The translations under genes and the position numbers were made by a program. Under the pieces are notes generated by a model. It was not told the DNA's origin. It ran no database searches and saw only the letters and a list, made by a program, of their open reading frames with translations. A stretch of 64,000 bases of DNA from JAEUIX01 sp046156035 (lineage in GTDB: Bacteria; Planctomycetota; Phycisphaerae; Phycisphaerales; UBA1924), in NCBI GenBank assembly GCA_046156035.1, contig JBJXEW010000052.1, positions 62,001 through 126,000 of the forward strand, read 5' to 3'. Below, piece after piece: positions 37,349-47,018 of this stretch (position 1 is its first letter; every line of letters begins with the position of its first letter).

Positions 37349-40300
37349 ATGCGTACCCGCCTGGCTGGAATGTGCTTCGTCGGCGGCCTGCTTCTTGCGC
37401 TGGCGAATTCCAAGGGCGCTGAGCCGATCTTGTCCATCCACGAAGCGTCGCTGACCACCTATAAGGCGACGACCGCGACTTCGGTGCAGGATGCGTTCCC
37501 CCGCGCTGCGAACCGGGGCGTCGGCCTGGATGGCACGCTCCGCGCTCCCGCCACATTCGACTGGGCCATCAACGGCAACCCCTTTGAGGCAACAAGGGAG
37601 GGAGAGTGGAACGGCAGCCTTCGATTGAGCACAGGTGCATTCGCGCCCACCACTGTCGATCTTGCCTTGCCGGCAGAAATCCCCTGGATCATCGGCCGCA
37701 CGTACAACCCGAGGCAGGCCGACGGTGAAACGTTGCGGACGAGCGACGGCTACCAGGGCCTGAACTGGTTCCAGACGAGCCAGCCGGAGATTGTGGTCTA
37801 CCGGGCCGTCAACGCGTCGACAAAGTCCGCCGATGACTTGGTCTACATCGTTTATGGCGCGGATCGATATATCGAGTTCAAGCGTGCCGCAACGGACTCG
37901 GATGCCTTCCGGGGCGTGAACGGCGCTGCCGGGATCATCCTCTACCGCGAAGCCACGGAGACCGACGGCGACACCTACACGTACTACGACCCGCATGGCT
38001 TGGCAACGTGGTTCTTCGGCGAAGACGAAGAGTACGACGCGGCCAAGCACCAGATTTGGAAGATCGTCAATGCCGCTGGTATCTGTGCCCATGTGGGCTC
38101 GCCAGACACGCCTGGTACGGAGCCAACCAACGCGTTCGACGGGGCTGAATCTGGTTACTGCGCGCACGGTGGGATCACCGTGGCGTACGACTCGAAAGGC
38201 AGACGGTTCGACTACGGGTACAACCAGGACTGCACCGAAACAAATACACCCCTGCGCCTTGCTCGCATCGATGTCACCGATCAATATCGCGATTGGTCAG
38301 ACCCGCAAGTGATTGCGAGCGTGCTGTACAACTACTACCCCGCCCCCGATCCCGCATACGTGGCGCTCTCGGTGGAGGGCAATCTCAAGTCAGTGTACAC
38401 GACTTGGCACTCACGCACGACCAACTACGGGAAGGTGGAGGAACGCCACTACCGCTACTACACCGTGGCAGAAGCCGGCCGGGCGGGTCTCGTGAAGATG
38501 GTCGTCGAGCGAGACGGGGCGCGGGAGGCTGACTGGAGTGGTGACCAATGCCGGAACTACAGCAGCTCGGGATATAACGCCCTCACCGCCACGCACGATG
38601 TGTCCGATGACACCATGAAACCGTATTCCGACGCGTATTTCACATACCACTCGGACGCGACGGTTGCCACAGCATTTTTCAATGGCGAGTGTGGCTGTGG
38701 CGGGGGTTCCAACGGTCTGCGGACGTATACCTACCAGGGCAACAACGGCACGCTGGCATCAGCCACCAGCGGCTATGACGCGGCGTGGGCATCCCGTGTC
38801 ATCGTGCAGCCGCCGACGGGCGGCGCGTGGCTCACGCAGTACTTTGACGAACTCGGCCAGGCCCTGTCGGCGGTGTTCTCGGATGTAGATCCCGCTTCGA
38901 GCGGCACGACGGACCGTTGGGTCGCGGCGGTGGAGCGGGGGAGTTCGGGAGGCGTAGCGAGCGTTGCCACCCCCGCCGCGGTCGCAACCTACACGCACAA
39001 TGATTCGTCGACGATCTGGAGCGGCGCGATCGCGCTGCGCACGGATGCGGGTTTGATCACGCTCACAGAGCGTGTGTCGGACACGTCCAGTGCGTTCCTG
39101 GGCTTTGAGAGGGCACGGAAGGAAACGGTCGGGTCGGGCGGAACCCCCGCCTATACGACATGGACAGACCACACCTCCAAGTCCATGCCCGTGACTACCG
39201 CAACGCCGGCAGTCGACCTCATTCGTCCGTTGGTGAGCGAGCAGCGCCGATATCACACAGCGACTTCAAATGCGACGACGAGCGGGACATTCGACTCGAC
39301 TGGAACAACCTATTCCGTGTGGAGCACCTCGGGCACGCTCGACACGCAGCGTCTAGCGATCAAGCGCGTGGATACGAGTCCGCCGACCATTGCCACGACG
39401 ACGAATGGCTCGGGAGAAGGCGAACCAACGTCGGTTTTCTTTCGCCCGAATGGAACGCCGATCTTCTCGCTCACCGCTCGCGGCATCCTCACGTACGTCA
39501 AGTACCGGGACGGACAGGTGGTGAAACGCATTGAGGATGCATCGCTCGAGGAGGTTGCGTCGGACCCTAGCGATCCGGATGATCCCGAAGATTATGATTT
39601 CCCCTCAGGTGGTAGCCAGACCACCGGTGGCGCGGGCCCCCAGAACCTCACGTCGACGAGCAGCTACCTGCCGTCGGGCCAGCCGCGCGGCGTAAAGACT
39701 CCGGATGGCCAGATTCGACTGACCGGTCAGTATCCGCTCCACAATGGTCAGTCGATGAAGGTCTCGACAGCGATTACAAACTATGGGCATGACGGCGGCG
39801 GACCAGGCGGGCCTGACGGCCATACCACGCCCGAGGATGAGATCGACGACACTGAGGACTCGTGCTGGGACTTTGGGGGCTCACCCTGCGGTACCCTTCT
39901 TACAGACGGCGGCAAGCCGTCTGCCACCTTTTCGTTGGGCATGCCGGATGGCACCCACGGATTTCCAATGTCGGGATTGACGCTCGGGTCTGGCGGCAAC
40001 CAGGCAATGACCAACGTCGAGCCGATTCCCGGGCCGGCCTGCGGTGTGATTGATGACCCTCTGAAGCTTGCGGACGCGTTGGGGATCAAGGGTGCAGGCG
40101 GGCCGGTTCGGTTTTCGGCCTACACGCGTTTCATCTATGACAAGACCGGCAACAAGCTGCTTGAGAAGCAGCAGTTCCACCGCATCCCGCACCTCACTTC
40201 CACCACAGTCCCCTCGGGATTGCTGGGCACGCTGGGCGACGATTACGACCGAGAGACGATGGCCTACGACGATCTGGGTCGACTGGTCCGCCACGTCGAC

Positions 40301-43300
40301 ATGACGGGCACCATCACCCGGTTTGAGTACGACGTTCTCGGGAGGCTCATTCGCCGCCGCGTGGGAACGAACGACACCACGTCGAACAATCTGATCACGG
40401 TCGAGGAACTCGAGTACGACGGCGATAACGCCGGCGGGAACAGCCTGCTCACGACTCGCACCATGTATCCCGGCGACGGCACGAGCAGGGAGACGACCTA
40501 CATCTACGACGGGCGATCGCGTCTCGTCGGCACGAACAATCCGGTTGCTCCACACACCGCGATGGCGCTCGACAATCGGGGACGGGCGACCGCCACCGGA
40601 ATCTATTCCGACGCAGTGTCGGCTTCGACGAACCCGCTGACGACGACGACGGCACGGTTGGGGTTGAGCGAAGACTTCTTCGACGCTCGCGGCAACACGT
40701 GGAAAATGGTCACCCACAACATCAGCCAGACGGGCAGCAACGCTGGCGACAGTCTTGAGAGTAAGCAAACGCTCAACTGGTTCGACCCGGATGGGCGGCT
40801 GATCAAGACCTTGGGCGACGAGCACGTCAAACTGCGCTACAACCGGTTGGGCCGCCTGATCCAGCGATTCGAACTGGCATCCGACAACGACGACGGCTAT
40901 GAGGACGTGTACGACTTTGGGGACGGGTGGGTAAACCTTGATGACGACACGGTCCTCGAAGAAGCCCAGACGCGCTACAACCCCTTCGATGGTCGGCCCG
41001 TGCTGAGTGTGCACATTGCTCGGTTGCCCGGCGACGACGAAACGCTGGGCGCGCTCGACCCCAATGGCACGGATGATCGCATTACCAATCCGGGGGAGGG
41101 TGAGCCCGATCTGGAAGACGGCGAGGTGCGGTTCATTTTCAAGGGGAGCGAAGTTCTTGGGCGCGCTCAGATCACAGCGACCTGGTATGACGCGAATCAC
41201 CGGCCAGTCAAGGTGGCCAACTTCGGGACGGGTGCTGGTTCTGGCAACGCGGGCGATTTCACGTACCGCAGCCCGATCGATTGTGCGCCGACGGAATCGA
41301 GCGGTTCGGTCATGCTTACGACAACCGAGTACTTCGAGATGACCCCGACGAATGCAGGGAGCATTGAGAGCAACGAGTGGGTGAAATACGACACCGGGCG
41401 TGTGGGCACGGTGACCGACGCTCACGGCCGCAAGGCGCTCAGCATCTACGACTCGGCCGGTCGCGTGCTCTCGGCCGTCGCCAACTACACGTACACGCCG
41501 TACACGGAAGGTCCGACGGACGTGTGGCCGCCCGAATCCTCACCCGACGAGAGCCGCGACAAGAACGTCTTCACAAACTACAAGTACATCCAAGGGCAGA
41601 TGACCGCAATGTGGGTCGACGTGCGGGGGAACGATTGGGCGACCGAAACGTACGGTCATATACGGCCTGCGGTTCCGGATACGACGGGGAGCACGAACGC
41701 GTCCGATCAGGTCACCCGCTACATCTACGGCGTGACGGCTGGAACCAGCCCCGGTGATTCGTTGGTGACGCGCGAGGATCTGCTCCGGCAAGCCATCTAT
41801 CCGCCGCAGTTCGCAAGCCAGGCCGAGTCCGCACGCAGGATGGACTACGCCTACAACGCGCTCGAGGAGCCCATCTTCGTCACCGATCAGAACGGCACGC
41901 AGATCGAGAACCGCTTTGACCTGGCCGGGCGTGAGTACGCCCGTATCGCCTCCATCGCTTCGGGTTCAGGGATTGACGACCGCGTACTGCGTGTGGACAC
42001 CGCCTACGACGCACGCGGCATGACCCAGAGCATCACCCAGATGAGCAACCCCAACGGAACGGGCGTGCTCGATCAAGTGCGGTACACATACGACGGCTGG
42101 GGCAACCTCGCGTTGATCCAGCAGGACCCCGATGGGACGGCGATCACCGACCCGGCCAACACCGCCACCGCCGGGAACGAGGCCCGCGTTGCGTTCACGC
42201 ACGCGCTGGACAGCGCTTCAGCGACGGGTGTGAACGCACGCCAGACCGTGAGACGCACGGGTCAGTCCGTGACCACGTACACAGGGACCGCGTGGGGCTT
42301 GAAACAGAGCGTCGCCTTCGACTTCGACACCTCCTCAAGCGACCCCCTGGCCGATCTCGCGGCGCGGGTCTCGGGTGTCCAGTCGTCGTTGAACGGGGCG
42401 AGTCTGACTGAGGCCGCGACGTACCCGAAGTATCTCGGCGCCGAAGGTCTCGTGGAAACCGGTTTGCCCATTGACACCCGCAGCACCCTGGCAGCCGGCA
42501 CCGGCGCGGCCATGTTCGATGGTTACCTCGACCGCTTCAACCGGGTCGTGCGCTCGGAGTGGTCGCACAATCGTGCCGGCGAGAACACCTGGCGCTCGAC
42601 CTATTCCGTCGACCTTGCGTACAACGCGGGCGGTGACCTCATCGGCTCGACTGATGCCAAGGCACCGGGCAGGGATGCCGACTACATCTATGACAACATG
42701 GGTCGCCTCGTGCGTTCCAAGGAGGGCACGCGAGAGAGCGGTGCCATAACGACCACAACCCGGGACGAGGTCTGGGGCACCGTAGATGGCTCCACCGTCA
42801 CGGGCGGCCTCTCGCAGACGGGCAACTGGCTCACGCGCAGCGTCGATCTCGCGGCGGTCAACGCCGACCCGGCGGCCACGCTGCTCGAGTCGTCCACCTA
42901 CACCCTCGCCAACGAGTGGAGCACCCGATCGCTTCTCACCGATCCGGTGGAAGACCCTCCCGCTCCCCTGGTGCTGGACTTCACCACGGCCGGGTCGGCC
43001 CCCCTTGCGTACGACCCTGCCGGGAACCTCCGTGATGACCGGCTGCGCTACCGCTTCACGTACGACGCTTTCGGCCGGATCGTGGCCGCCCGCGGCCGCG
43101 TGCAGGCGAGCGGGGTGTATCCGCTGCTGGCCGAGTACCGCTACAACGGCCTGGGGCACAAGGTGGCTTGGCGGCACGCGGCGGTTGCGGGCGAGGTCAT
43201 GACCGGCAGCGAAGCGTGGGTGCTTGGCGTGTTCGACGACCGCTGGCGGCTCATCGCCACACGGCCCGGCGATGCGTACGGCGTGCCCGATGACGAGCAG

Positions 43301-44698
43301 GTGGGCGTGCTGGACGAGACGTACGTCTACCACGCCGCGGGGGCGGACGGGACGGGTGGATCCAGCTACATTGACAGCGTGATCCTGCGAACCAGGCGCA
43401 ACGCAGCGGGCATGGACGGCTTGGTTTATTACGCCCAGAACTGGCGCGCGGATGTGGTACTGCTGCTGGAAGGGCAGCACGTGGGATTGGAGGTTGAACG
43501 CGTGCGGTACTCCGCGTACGGCGTGCCCAGTAGCACGTCGCCGCTGGATTACAACCACGATGGGAGCGTCAACCCGGACGACGTTGGGGACTTCATCACC
43601 GACTACTACACCACCCCGCCGATCGCGTCGACGGATTTTAACGATGACGATAACTACAGCCCGGATGACCTGGGCGATTTCATCACGCTGTACTACGACG
43701 ACGGTCGGCCCGATGGTGGCTTGGGGCGGGGCCGCCTCGGTTCGTTCCAGATCGGCAACATCAAGGGCTACGCCGGCTACGAGTGGGACCCGGTGCTGAG
43801 CGGACCCGCCAGCGGCGAAGGCGAAGGAACGCTCGCCGCGTGCTACTACCACGTCCGCTACCGCGTTTACGACGCAGCGGGCGGACGGTGGACGAGGAGG
43901 GATCCTATTGGGTATGTGGCTGATATATCTCTCGTCCGATACGTGCTGTCCACTCCACTAACTGGAACGGATCCGAGCGGGCTGTACCCTTACGACGGTC
44001 TGTTGCCCCCAGGAGACTCGGACCGACCGCGATGGGGACCCCCTAAGACGCAACCGCGAACTACCTACCCCAACCCCCCATCTGAACCCGTGAAGGGGAA
44101 CAGGCCAATCGAGCACCCGCGGGGAGACTGTGGCATTACCATAAGACAATCGAAGGGGATACCGCCCCACAATTGGATAGAAATACGTGAGCCTGGGAAC
44201 CCCAATGTCGATGGAATTGGCTTTTATCCAACGCGCAAGAATCGCCCGGTCGACACTGGCACTCTCTATACACCCGGAGGGCAACCCACATCAAGGTGTA
44301 ACACGATAAACGGACCCGACCCGCATTGTGGTGAGATGCCTACCACCATATGGCCATCCTATCCGACATCTACTCCGGTTCCGGTGAATCCACAACTCCC
44401 GTACGGAAGGCGCACACTTCGCCCAAACCTCATTCCAATCGGAACCCTTCCCAACGGGTTCCCCCTCTTAGTACCCTCCGACAAGACAACGTGCAAGTGG
44501 CGGCGAGATTGTGTTCGTAACGCCACGCTAAACTGGCGATATGTTATTCCCTTTCAGCAGTGCTGGACTGCCGTCGACGAAATATTGCGGCAGTGTGGAA
44601 TGGAACGCGGGCCTGGCACACCTGTGGCGCCAAACGGCCAGCCGGGGAACCCCGAGACCCTAGTGCCGCGGCCGGACTTTCCGTCCCCGAGACACTAA
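37349..44698 (+). CDS. RHS-repeat protein 1 with dockerin-like insert and variable tip
   Basis: A 2,449-residue secreted RHS/YD-repeat protein with a GGGAG box before the ATG and a signal peptide (VGGLLLALANSKGA). The N-terminal domain (DGYQGLNWFQTSQPEI) is shared with RHS protein 2, as is a Cys-rich GECGCGGGSNG motif (~450). Many YD repeats follow (YDDLGRLVRHVD, YDNMGRLVRSKEG). A dockerin-like NPDDVGDF / SPDDLGDF pair is inserted at ~2066-2116, then the RHS core end with DPSGL near 2207. The last ~240 residues are an unrelated tip encoded by lower-GC DNA. It contains PPHNWIEI (His2274) and QQCW (Cys2405), in the order of an LRAT/NlpC-type permuted papain fold. The RHS shell normally encloses a toxin tip; activity here is inferred. 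Confidence 0.9.
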   Translation: MRTRLAGMCFVGGLLLALANSKGAEPILSIHEASLTTYKATTATSVQDAFPRAANRGVGLDGTLRAPATFDWAINGNPFEATREGEWNGSLRLSTGAFAPTTVDLALPAEIPWIIGRTYNPRQADGETLRTSDGYQGLNWFQTSQPEIVVYRAVNASTKSADDLVYIVYGADRYIEFKRAATDSDAFRGVNGAAGIILYREATETDGDTYTYYDPHGLATWFFGEDEEYDAAKHQIWKIVNAAGICAHVGSPDTPGTEPTNAFDGAESGYCAHGGITVAYDSKGRRFDYGYNQDCTETNTPLRLARIDVTDQYRDWSDPQVIASVLYNYYPAPDPAYVALSVEGNLKSVYTTWHSRTTNYGKVEERHYRYYTVAEAGRAGLVKMVVERDGAREADWSGDQCRNYSSSGYNALTATHDVSDDTMKPYSDAYFTYHSDATVATAFFNGECGCGGGSNGLRTYTYQGNNGTLASATSGYDAAWASRVIVQPPTGGAWLTQYFDELGQALSAVFSDVDPASSGTTDRWVAAVERGSSGGVASVATPAAVATYTHNDSSTIWSGAIALRTDAGLITLTERVSDTSSAFLGFERARKETVGSGGTPAYTTWTDHTSKSMPVTTATPAVDLIRPLVSEQRRYHTATSNATTSGTFDSTGTTYSVWSTSGTLDTQRLAIKRVDTSPPTIATTTNGSGEGEPTSVFFRPNGTPIFSLTARGILTYVKYRDGQVVKRIEDASLEEVASDPSDPDDPEDYDFPSGGSQTTGGAGPQNLTSTSSYLPSGQPRGVKTPDGQIRLTGQYPLHNGQSMKVSTAITNYGHDGGGPGGPDGHTTPEDEIDDTEDSCWDFGGSPCGTLLTDGGKPSATFSLGMPDGTHGFPMSGLTLGSGGNQAMTNVEPIPGPACGVIDDPLKLADALGIKGAGGPVRFSAYTRFIYDKTGNKLLEKQQFHRIPHLTSTTVPSGLLGTLGDDYDRETMAYDDLGRLVRHVDMTGTITRFEYDVLGRLIRRRVGTNDTTSNNLITVEELEYDGDNAGGNSLLTTRTMYPGDGTSRETTYIYDGRSRLVGTNNPVAPHTAMALDNRGRATATGIYSDAVSASTNPLTTTTARLGLSEDFFDARGNTWKMVTHNISQTGSNAGDSLESKQTLNWFDPDGRLIKTLGDEHVKLRYNRLGRLIQRFELASDNDDGYEDVYDFGDGWVNLDDDTVLEEAQTRYNPFDGRPVLSVHIARLPGDDETLGALDPNGTDDRITNPGEGEPDLEDGEVRFIFKGSEVLGRAQITATWYDANHRPVKVANFGTGAGSGNAGDFTYRSPIDCAPTESSGSVMLTTTEYFEMTPTNAGSIESNEWVKYDTGRVGTVTDAHGRKALSIYDSAGRVLSAVANYTYTPYTEGPTDVWPPESSPDESRDKNVFTNYKYIQGQMTAMWVDVRGNDWATETYGHIRPAVPDTTGSTNASDQVTRYIYGVTAGTSPGDSLVTREDLLRQAIYPPQFASQAESARRMDYAYNALEEPIFVTDQNGTQIENRFDLAGREYARIASIASGSGIDDRVLRVDTAYDARGMTQSITQMSNPNGTGVLDQVRYTYDGWGNLALIQQDPDGTAITDPANTATAGNEARVAFTHALDSASATGVNARQTVRRTGQSVTTYTGTAWGLKQSVAFDFDTSSSDPLADLAARVSGVQSSLNGASLTEAATYPKYLGAEGLVETGLPIDTRSTLAAGTGAAMFDGYLDRFNRVVRSEWSHNRAGENTWRSTYSVDLAYNAGGDLIGSTDAKAPGRDADYIYDNMGRLVRSKEGTRESGAITTTTRDEVWGTVDGSTVTGGLSQTGNWLTRSVDLAAVNADPAATLLESSTYTLANEWSTRSLLTDPVEDPPAPLVLDFTTAGSAPLAYDPAGNLRDDRLRYRFTYDAFGRIVAARGRVQASGVYPLLAEYRYNGLGHKVAWRHAAVAGEVMTGSEAWVLGVFDDRWRLIATRPGDAYGVPDDEQVGVLDETYVYHAAGADGTGGSSYIDSVILRTRRNAAGMDGLVYYAQNWRADVVLLLEGQHVGLEVERVRYSAYGVPSSTSPLDYNHDGSVNPDDVGDFITDYYTTPPIASTDFNDDDNYSPDDLGDFITLYYDDGRPDGGLGRGRLGSFQIGNIKGYAGYEWDPVLSGPASGEGEGTLAACYYHVRYRVYDAAGGRWTRRDPIGYVADISLVRYVLSTPLTGTDPSGLYPYDGLLPPGDSDRPRWGPPKTQPRTTYPNPPSEPVKGNRPIEHPRGDCGITIRQSKGIPPHNWIEIREPGNPNVDGIGFYPTRKNRPVDTGTLYTPGGQPTSRCNTINGPDPHCGEMPTTIWPSYPTSTPVPVNPQLPYGRRTLRPNLIPIGTLPNGFPLLVPSDKTTCKWRRDCVRNATLNWRYVIPFQQCWTAVDEILRQCGMERGPGTPVAPNGQPGNPETLVPRPDFPSPRH

Positions 44699-44722
44699 AA
44701 CTCTAGGAGTAGTGATACGGCC

Positions 44723-45454
44723 ATGGTCGCGAACAAACACACTCTATGGATTTGGTCCCTGTGCTGCGGGGTGGTAGTAATTGTTTTGTACATGTGCGTG
44801 CGCGTTGGATTTGTCGATAGTAATATTCAAGCGGTGTGCCGCGCGGCAGCGGGCGGCGACCTCGTTTCGATGCGAAAAATCATTGCGGCGCACCCGGGCT
44901 TGATTAACCTTCCATGCAGTGTGCCCGAGGCCGAGCCCTATCCAACGCAGACCCCCTTGGTCGCGGCGGTCCTTGGTAATCAGCCGGACACGGTGTTAGA
45001 GCTGTTGCGGCTAGGCGCCGCGGTGGACCAAGTCGACGGATATGGGCGAACGGCTCTGTACATCGCAGTGGAGCACCGGTACTCGGGACTCGCCACGGTG
45101 CTGGCAGACGCTGGCGCAGATCCCAATATTGTTCCGAAGATGGGTATGTCACCATTTGCCGTCGCGATCCGTTCTAAGGACATTAATCTCGTAAAAAACC
45201 TTCTCGCAAATGGGGCCGATGTCAATCCTAGGTCGGGCGGATCGCCACTCGGAGAAGCCATAAGTTCTGACAGCGTGGAAATGTTGCGTGTCTTGGTAGA
45301 GGCCGGCGCAAGGCCGGAATGTCAATCATGGCCCATTTTCGTATTGGAGGAGCGCGTGAGTATGCGGAGCGCCGGAGTTCGGGAGTATTGGAAGTCCATT
45401 CAAACGTCAGAGCGATCCGGCACCGTTGCCCCGTGCGATCAAGGCATTCCCTAG
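44723..45454 (+). CDS. Membrane-anchored ankyrin-repeat protein, candidate partner of RHS tip 1
   Basis: A 243-residue protein, 24 bp after the RHS stop. One N-terminal TM (WIWSLCCGVVVIVLYMCVRV) is followed by ankyrin repeats over ~30-195 (TPLVAAVLGNQPDTVLELL, TALYIAVEHRYSGLATVLA, PFAVAIRSKDINLVKNLL, PLGEAISSDSVEMLRVLV). Ankyrin proteins directly downstream of polymorphic toxins are known immunity or inhibitor proteins, so this is the best immunity candidate for RHS tip 1. The DNA is lower in GC than the RHS core, like the tip. Orphan RHS core sequence begins 2 bp after its stop, consistent with displacement of an older tip cassette. Confidence 0.85.
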   Translation: MVANKHTLWIWSLCCGVVVIVLYMCVRVGFVDSNIQAVCRAAAGGDLVSMRKIIAAHPGLINLPCSVPEAEPYPTQTPLVAAVLGNQPDTVLELLRLGAAVDQVDGYGRTALYIAVEHRYSGLATVLADAGADPNIVPKMGMSPFAVAIRSKDINLVKNLLANGADVNPRSGGSPLGEAISSDSVEMLRVLVEAGARPECQSWPIFVLEERVSMRSAGVREYWKSIQTSERSGTVAPCDQGIP

Positions 45455-46871
45455 CCGCGGCGATGGCGGTCGAGGTCATGACCGGCAGCGAGTCATGGGT
45501 GTTTGGCGTGCTTGACGACCGCTGGCGTCTCATCGCCACGCGGCCGGGGGATGCGGAGGGCGTGCCCGATGACGAGCTGGTCGCCGCCCCGACTCCCAGG
45601 AGGTTGGCGGCCATGTCCCTAAGCGAGTCGCATTCCTCAGGAGTCCAGATTAAGAGCTCCTTCAACAACCCCAGCAGCAGACTCACAGGCGGGGTACAGA
45701 CCTGTGCGAGGCGGCAGGACGTGTAGCAGTGTTGATACTTGTCGTCTCCCGTGTGTTCTCCGCACGGGCCCCTGAGTACGCAGGTGAGCATCGCAGCACA
45801 CGCCACACCCATGTTGTCCGACGGCAAGGAGCCCGGTTGATCGACCCGTGGGGCCATGCCGGGGCCGCTGACGCCAGGCCAGCGCTCTGAGTCCATGGCC
45901 CTGGTGTCGCGGTTCTGTGGGAAGCATGCCGCGGCGAGGAAGAGATCGTTCTCCGCGTTGCCCCAGCGGCCCTGACTGGTCCAATACGCGGCCCGGCTCT
46001 GCAAGAAGACTCCGAGCAGTTGGCGACGGGTCAGGCTCGCAAGGTCCGAACCGCTCCGCACCGCGATCGTCGGCGTGCCCAGCGTGGCGCTGTACTCTTC
46101 GTCGGACTGGCTGAGGAACGACCCGCCGCCGGCATCGTACTTGACGCTGGTGGCCTCAAGGTTGAAACGCTTGCGCCCGTCGTCCCAGCGCGTCCAGAAG
46201 TGGTCCTTCGAGACCACGCCCTTGAGCGGCCACCCGAGTCGGTGCGCGATGGACAGGTACACCACAGGCATGGAGGCGCATGTACCGGTCTTGGAGTCGA
46301 TGGCGCCGTGCACAAAGTGCTGCTCGGGTTTGCTCAGGTCGAGGGGTTCCTTCGTGTAACGCAGGCCGATGCGTGGACCCGCGAGGGCCACCGCCATGCC
46401 GCCCGCCCGCCACAGGTCGGGATCGTGGATGTACACGGGCTCGTCGCGTGCCGTTGGCTCCGCCGCGGCGTTGCCCGCAGCGATGCGCTGTGCCCACTCG
46501 TCCACCGTCGCGGCGTACCGCTTCACGTCGAGCGCTTCGAGGCCAGGTATGCCTCTGGCCACCGCGAGGTTCATCACTAGCGGGTCTACGGCATCCAGTT
46601 CTGCATCGGACATCGCGGCCAGTTCTGCGGGCGTGCTGGCAATCGCATCCGCCAGCGGAGCGGTGCTGTTGGGTGCAGGCTTCTCGCGGCCTCGCGGCGG
46701 TGCTCCTGAAGCAGTGGCGGCCGTTGGTGTGGGGTCGCCAGCGGGCATCGCAATGACGAGCGTCAGTGCCGCCGAAGCCAAGGCAACAGCCGCATAGCCG
46801 AGCGCGACCCGTCCCCATTGAATAGGGGCCGCTTGAACCACGCTCGGTCCTGGTGCGGTGTGCCTCCGCAT
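45228..46871 (-). CDS. Transglutaminase-like protein with read-through C-terminus
   Basis: A 547-codon frame. The N-terminus has one TM (ALGYAAVALASAALTLVIAM). A transglutaminase-like core follows, with GTCASMPVVYLSIAHRLG (Cys ~196) and KDHFWTRWDDG (His ~221); the third position appears as NLEAT rather than the usual Asp. A Cys-rich segment (~350-425: CVLRGPCG, HCYTSCRLAQVC, KELLIWTPEEC) resembles tips seen at the ends of some RHS proteins. From about 45,582 downward the frame runs antisense through an orphan RHS fragment and the end of the ankyrin gene, so the last ~115 residues are probably not native. The gene lies between two halves of an orphan RHS copy and is likely inserted. Its activity is uncertain. 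Confidence 0.65.
   Translation of the reverse strand: MRRHTAPGPSVVQAAPIQWGRVALGYAAVALASAALTLVIAMPAGDPTPTAATASGAPPRGREKPAPNSTAPLADAIASTPAELAAMSDAELDAVDPLVMNLAVARGIPGLEALDVKRYAATVDEWAQRIAAGNAAAEPTARDEPVYIHDPDLWRAGGMAVALAGPRIGLRYTKEPLDLSKPEQHFVHGAIDSKTGTCASMPVVYLSIAHRLGWPLKGVVSKDHFWTRWDDGRKRFNLEATSVKYDAGGGSFLSQSDEEYSATLGTPTIAVRSGSDLASLTRRQLLGVFLQSRAAYWTSQGRWGNAENDLFLAAACFPQNRDTRAMDSERWPGVSGPGMAPRVDQPGSLPSDNMGVACAAMLTCVLRGPCGEHTGDDKYQHCYTSCRLAQVCTPPVSLLLGLLKELLIWTPEECDSLRDMAANLLGVGAATSSSSGTPSASPGRVAMRRQRSSSTPNTHDSLPVMTSTAIAAARECLDRTGQRCRIALTFEWTSNTPELRRSAYSRAPPIRKWAMIDIPALRRPLPRHATFPRCQNLWLLRVAIRPT
45456..45582 (+). pseudogene. Orphan RHS core fragment A
   Basis: Encodes EVMTGSESWVFGVLDDRW and on to GVPDDE, nearly identical to the RHS protein 1 core around 43,190-43,320 (EVMTGSEAWVLGVFDDRW). 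It begins 2 bp after the ankyrin gene and has no start of its own. It is the first half of a displaced RHS C-terminal copy. Confidence 0.8.
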
Positions 46872-47018
46872 GGCGTGAATCTACACATCGACCGGTCGAA
46901 GTGCAAGCGACGTTCCAAGGCAAACCCAATCCCGGTCGCAACGCGCAATCGACTGGCTGTCGTCACGGCCGCGTACGAGCCGTTGAACGCTGGGTATGGA
47001 TTGTCGCACGAGGCGACC

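Noticed and set aside
42335..43852. A ~505-codon minus-strand frame
   Set aside because: Antisense shadow of the RHS gene 1 core, with the same compositional bias and no independent support.
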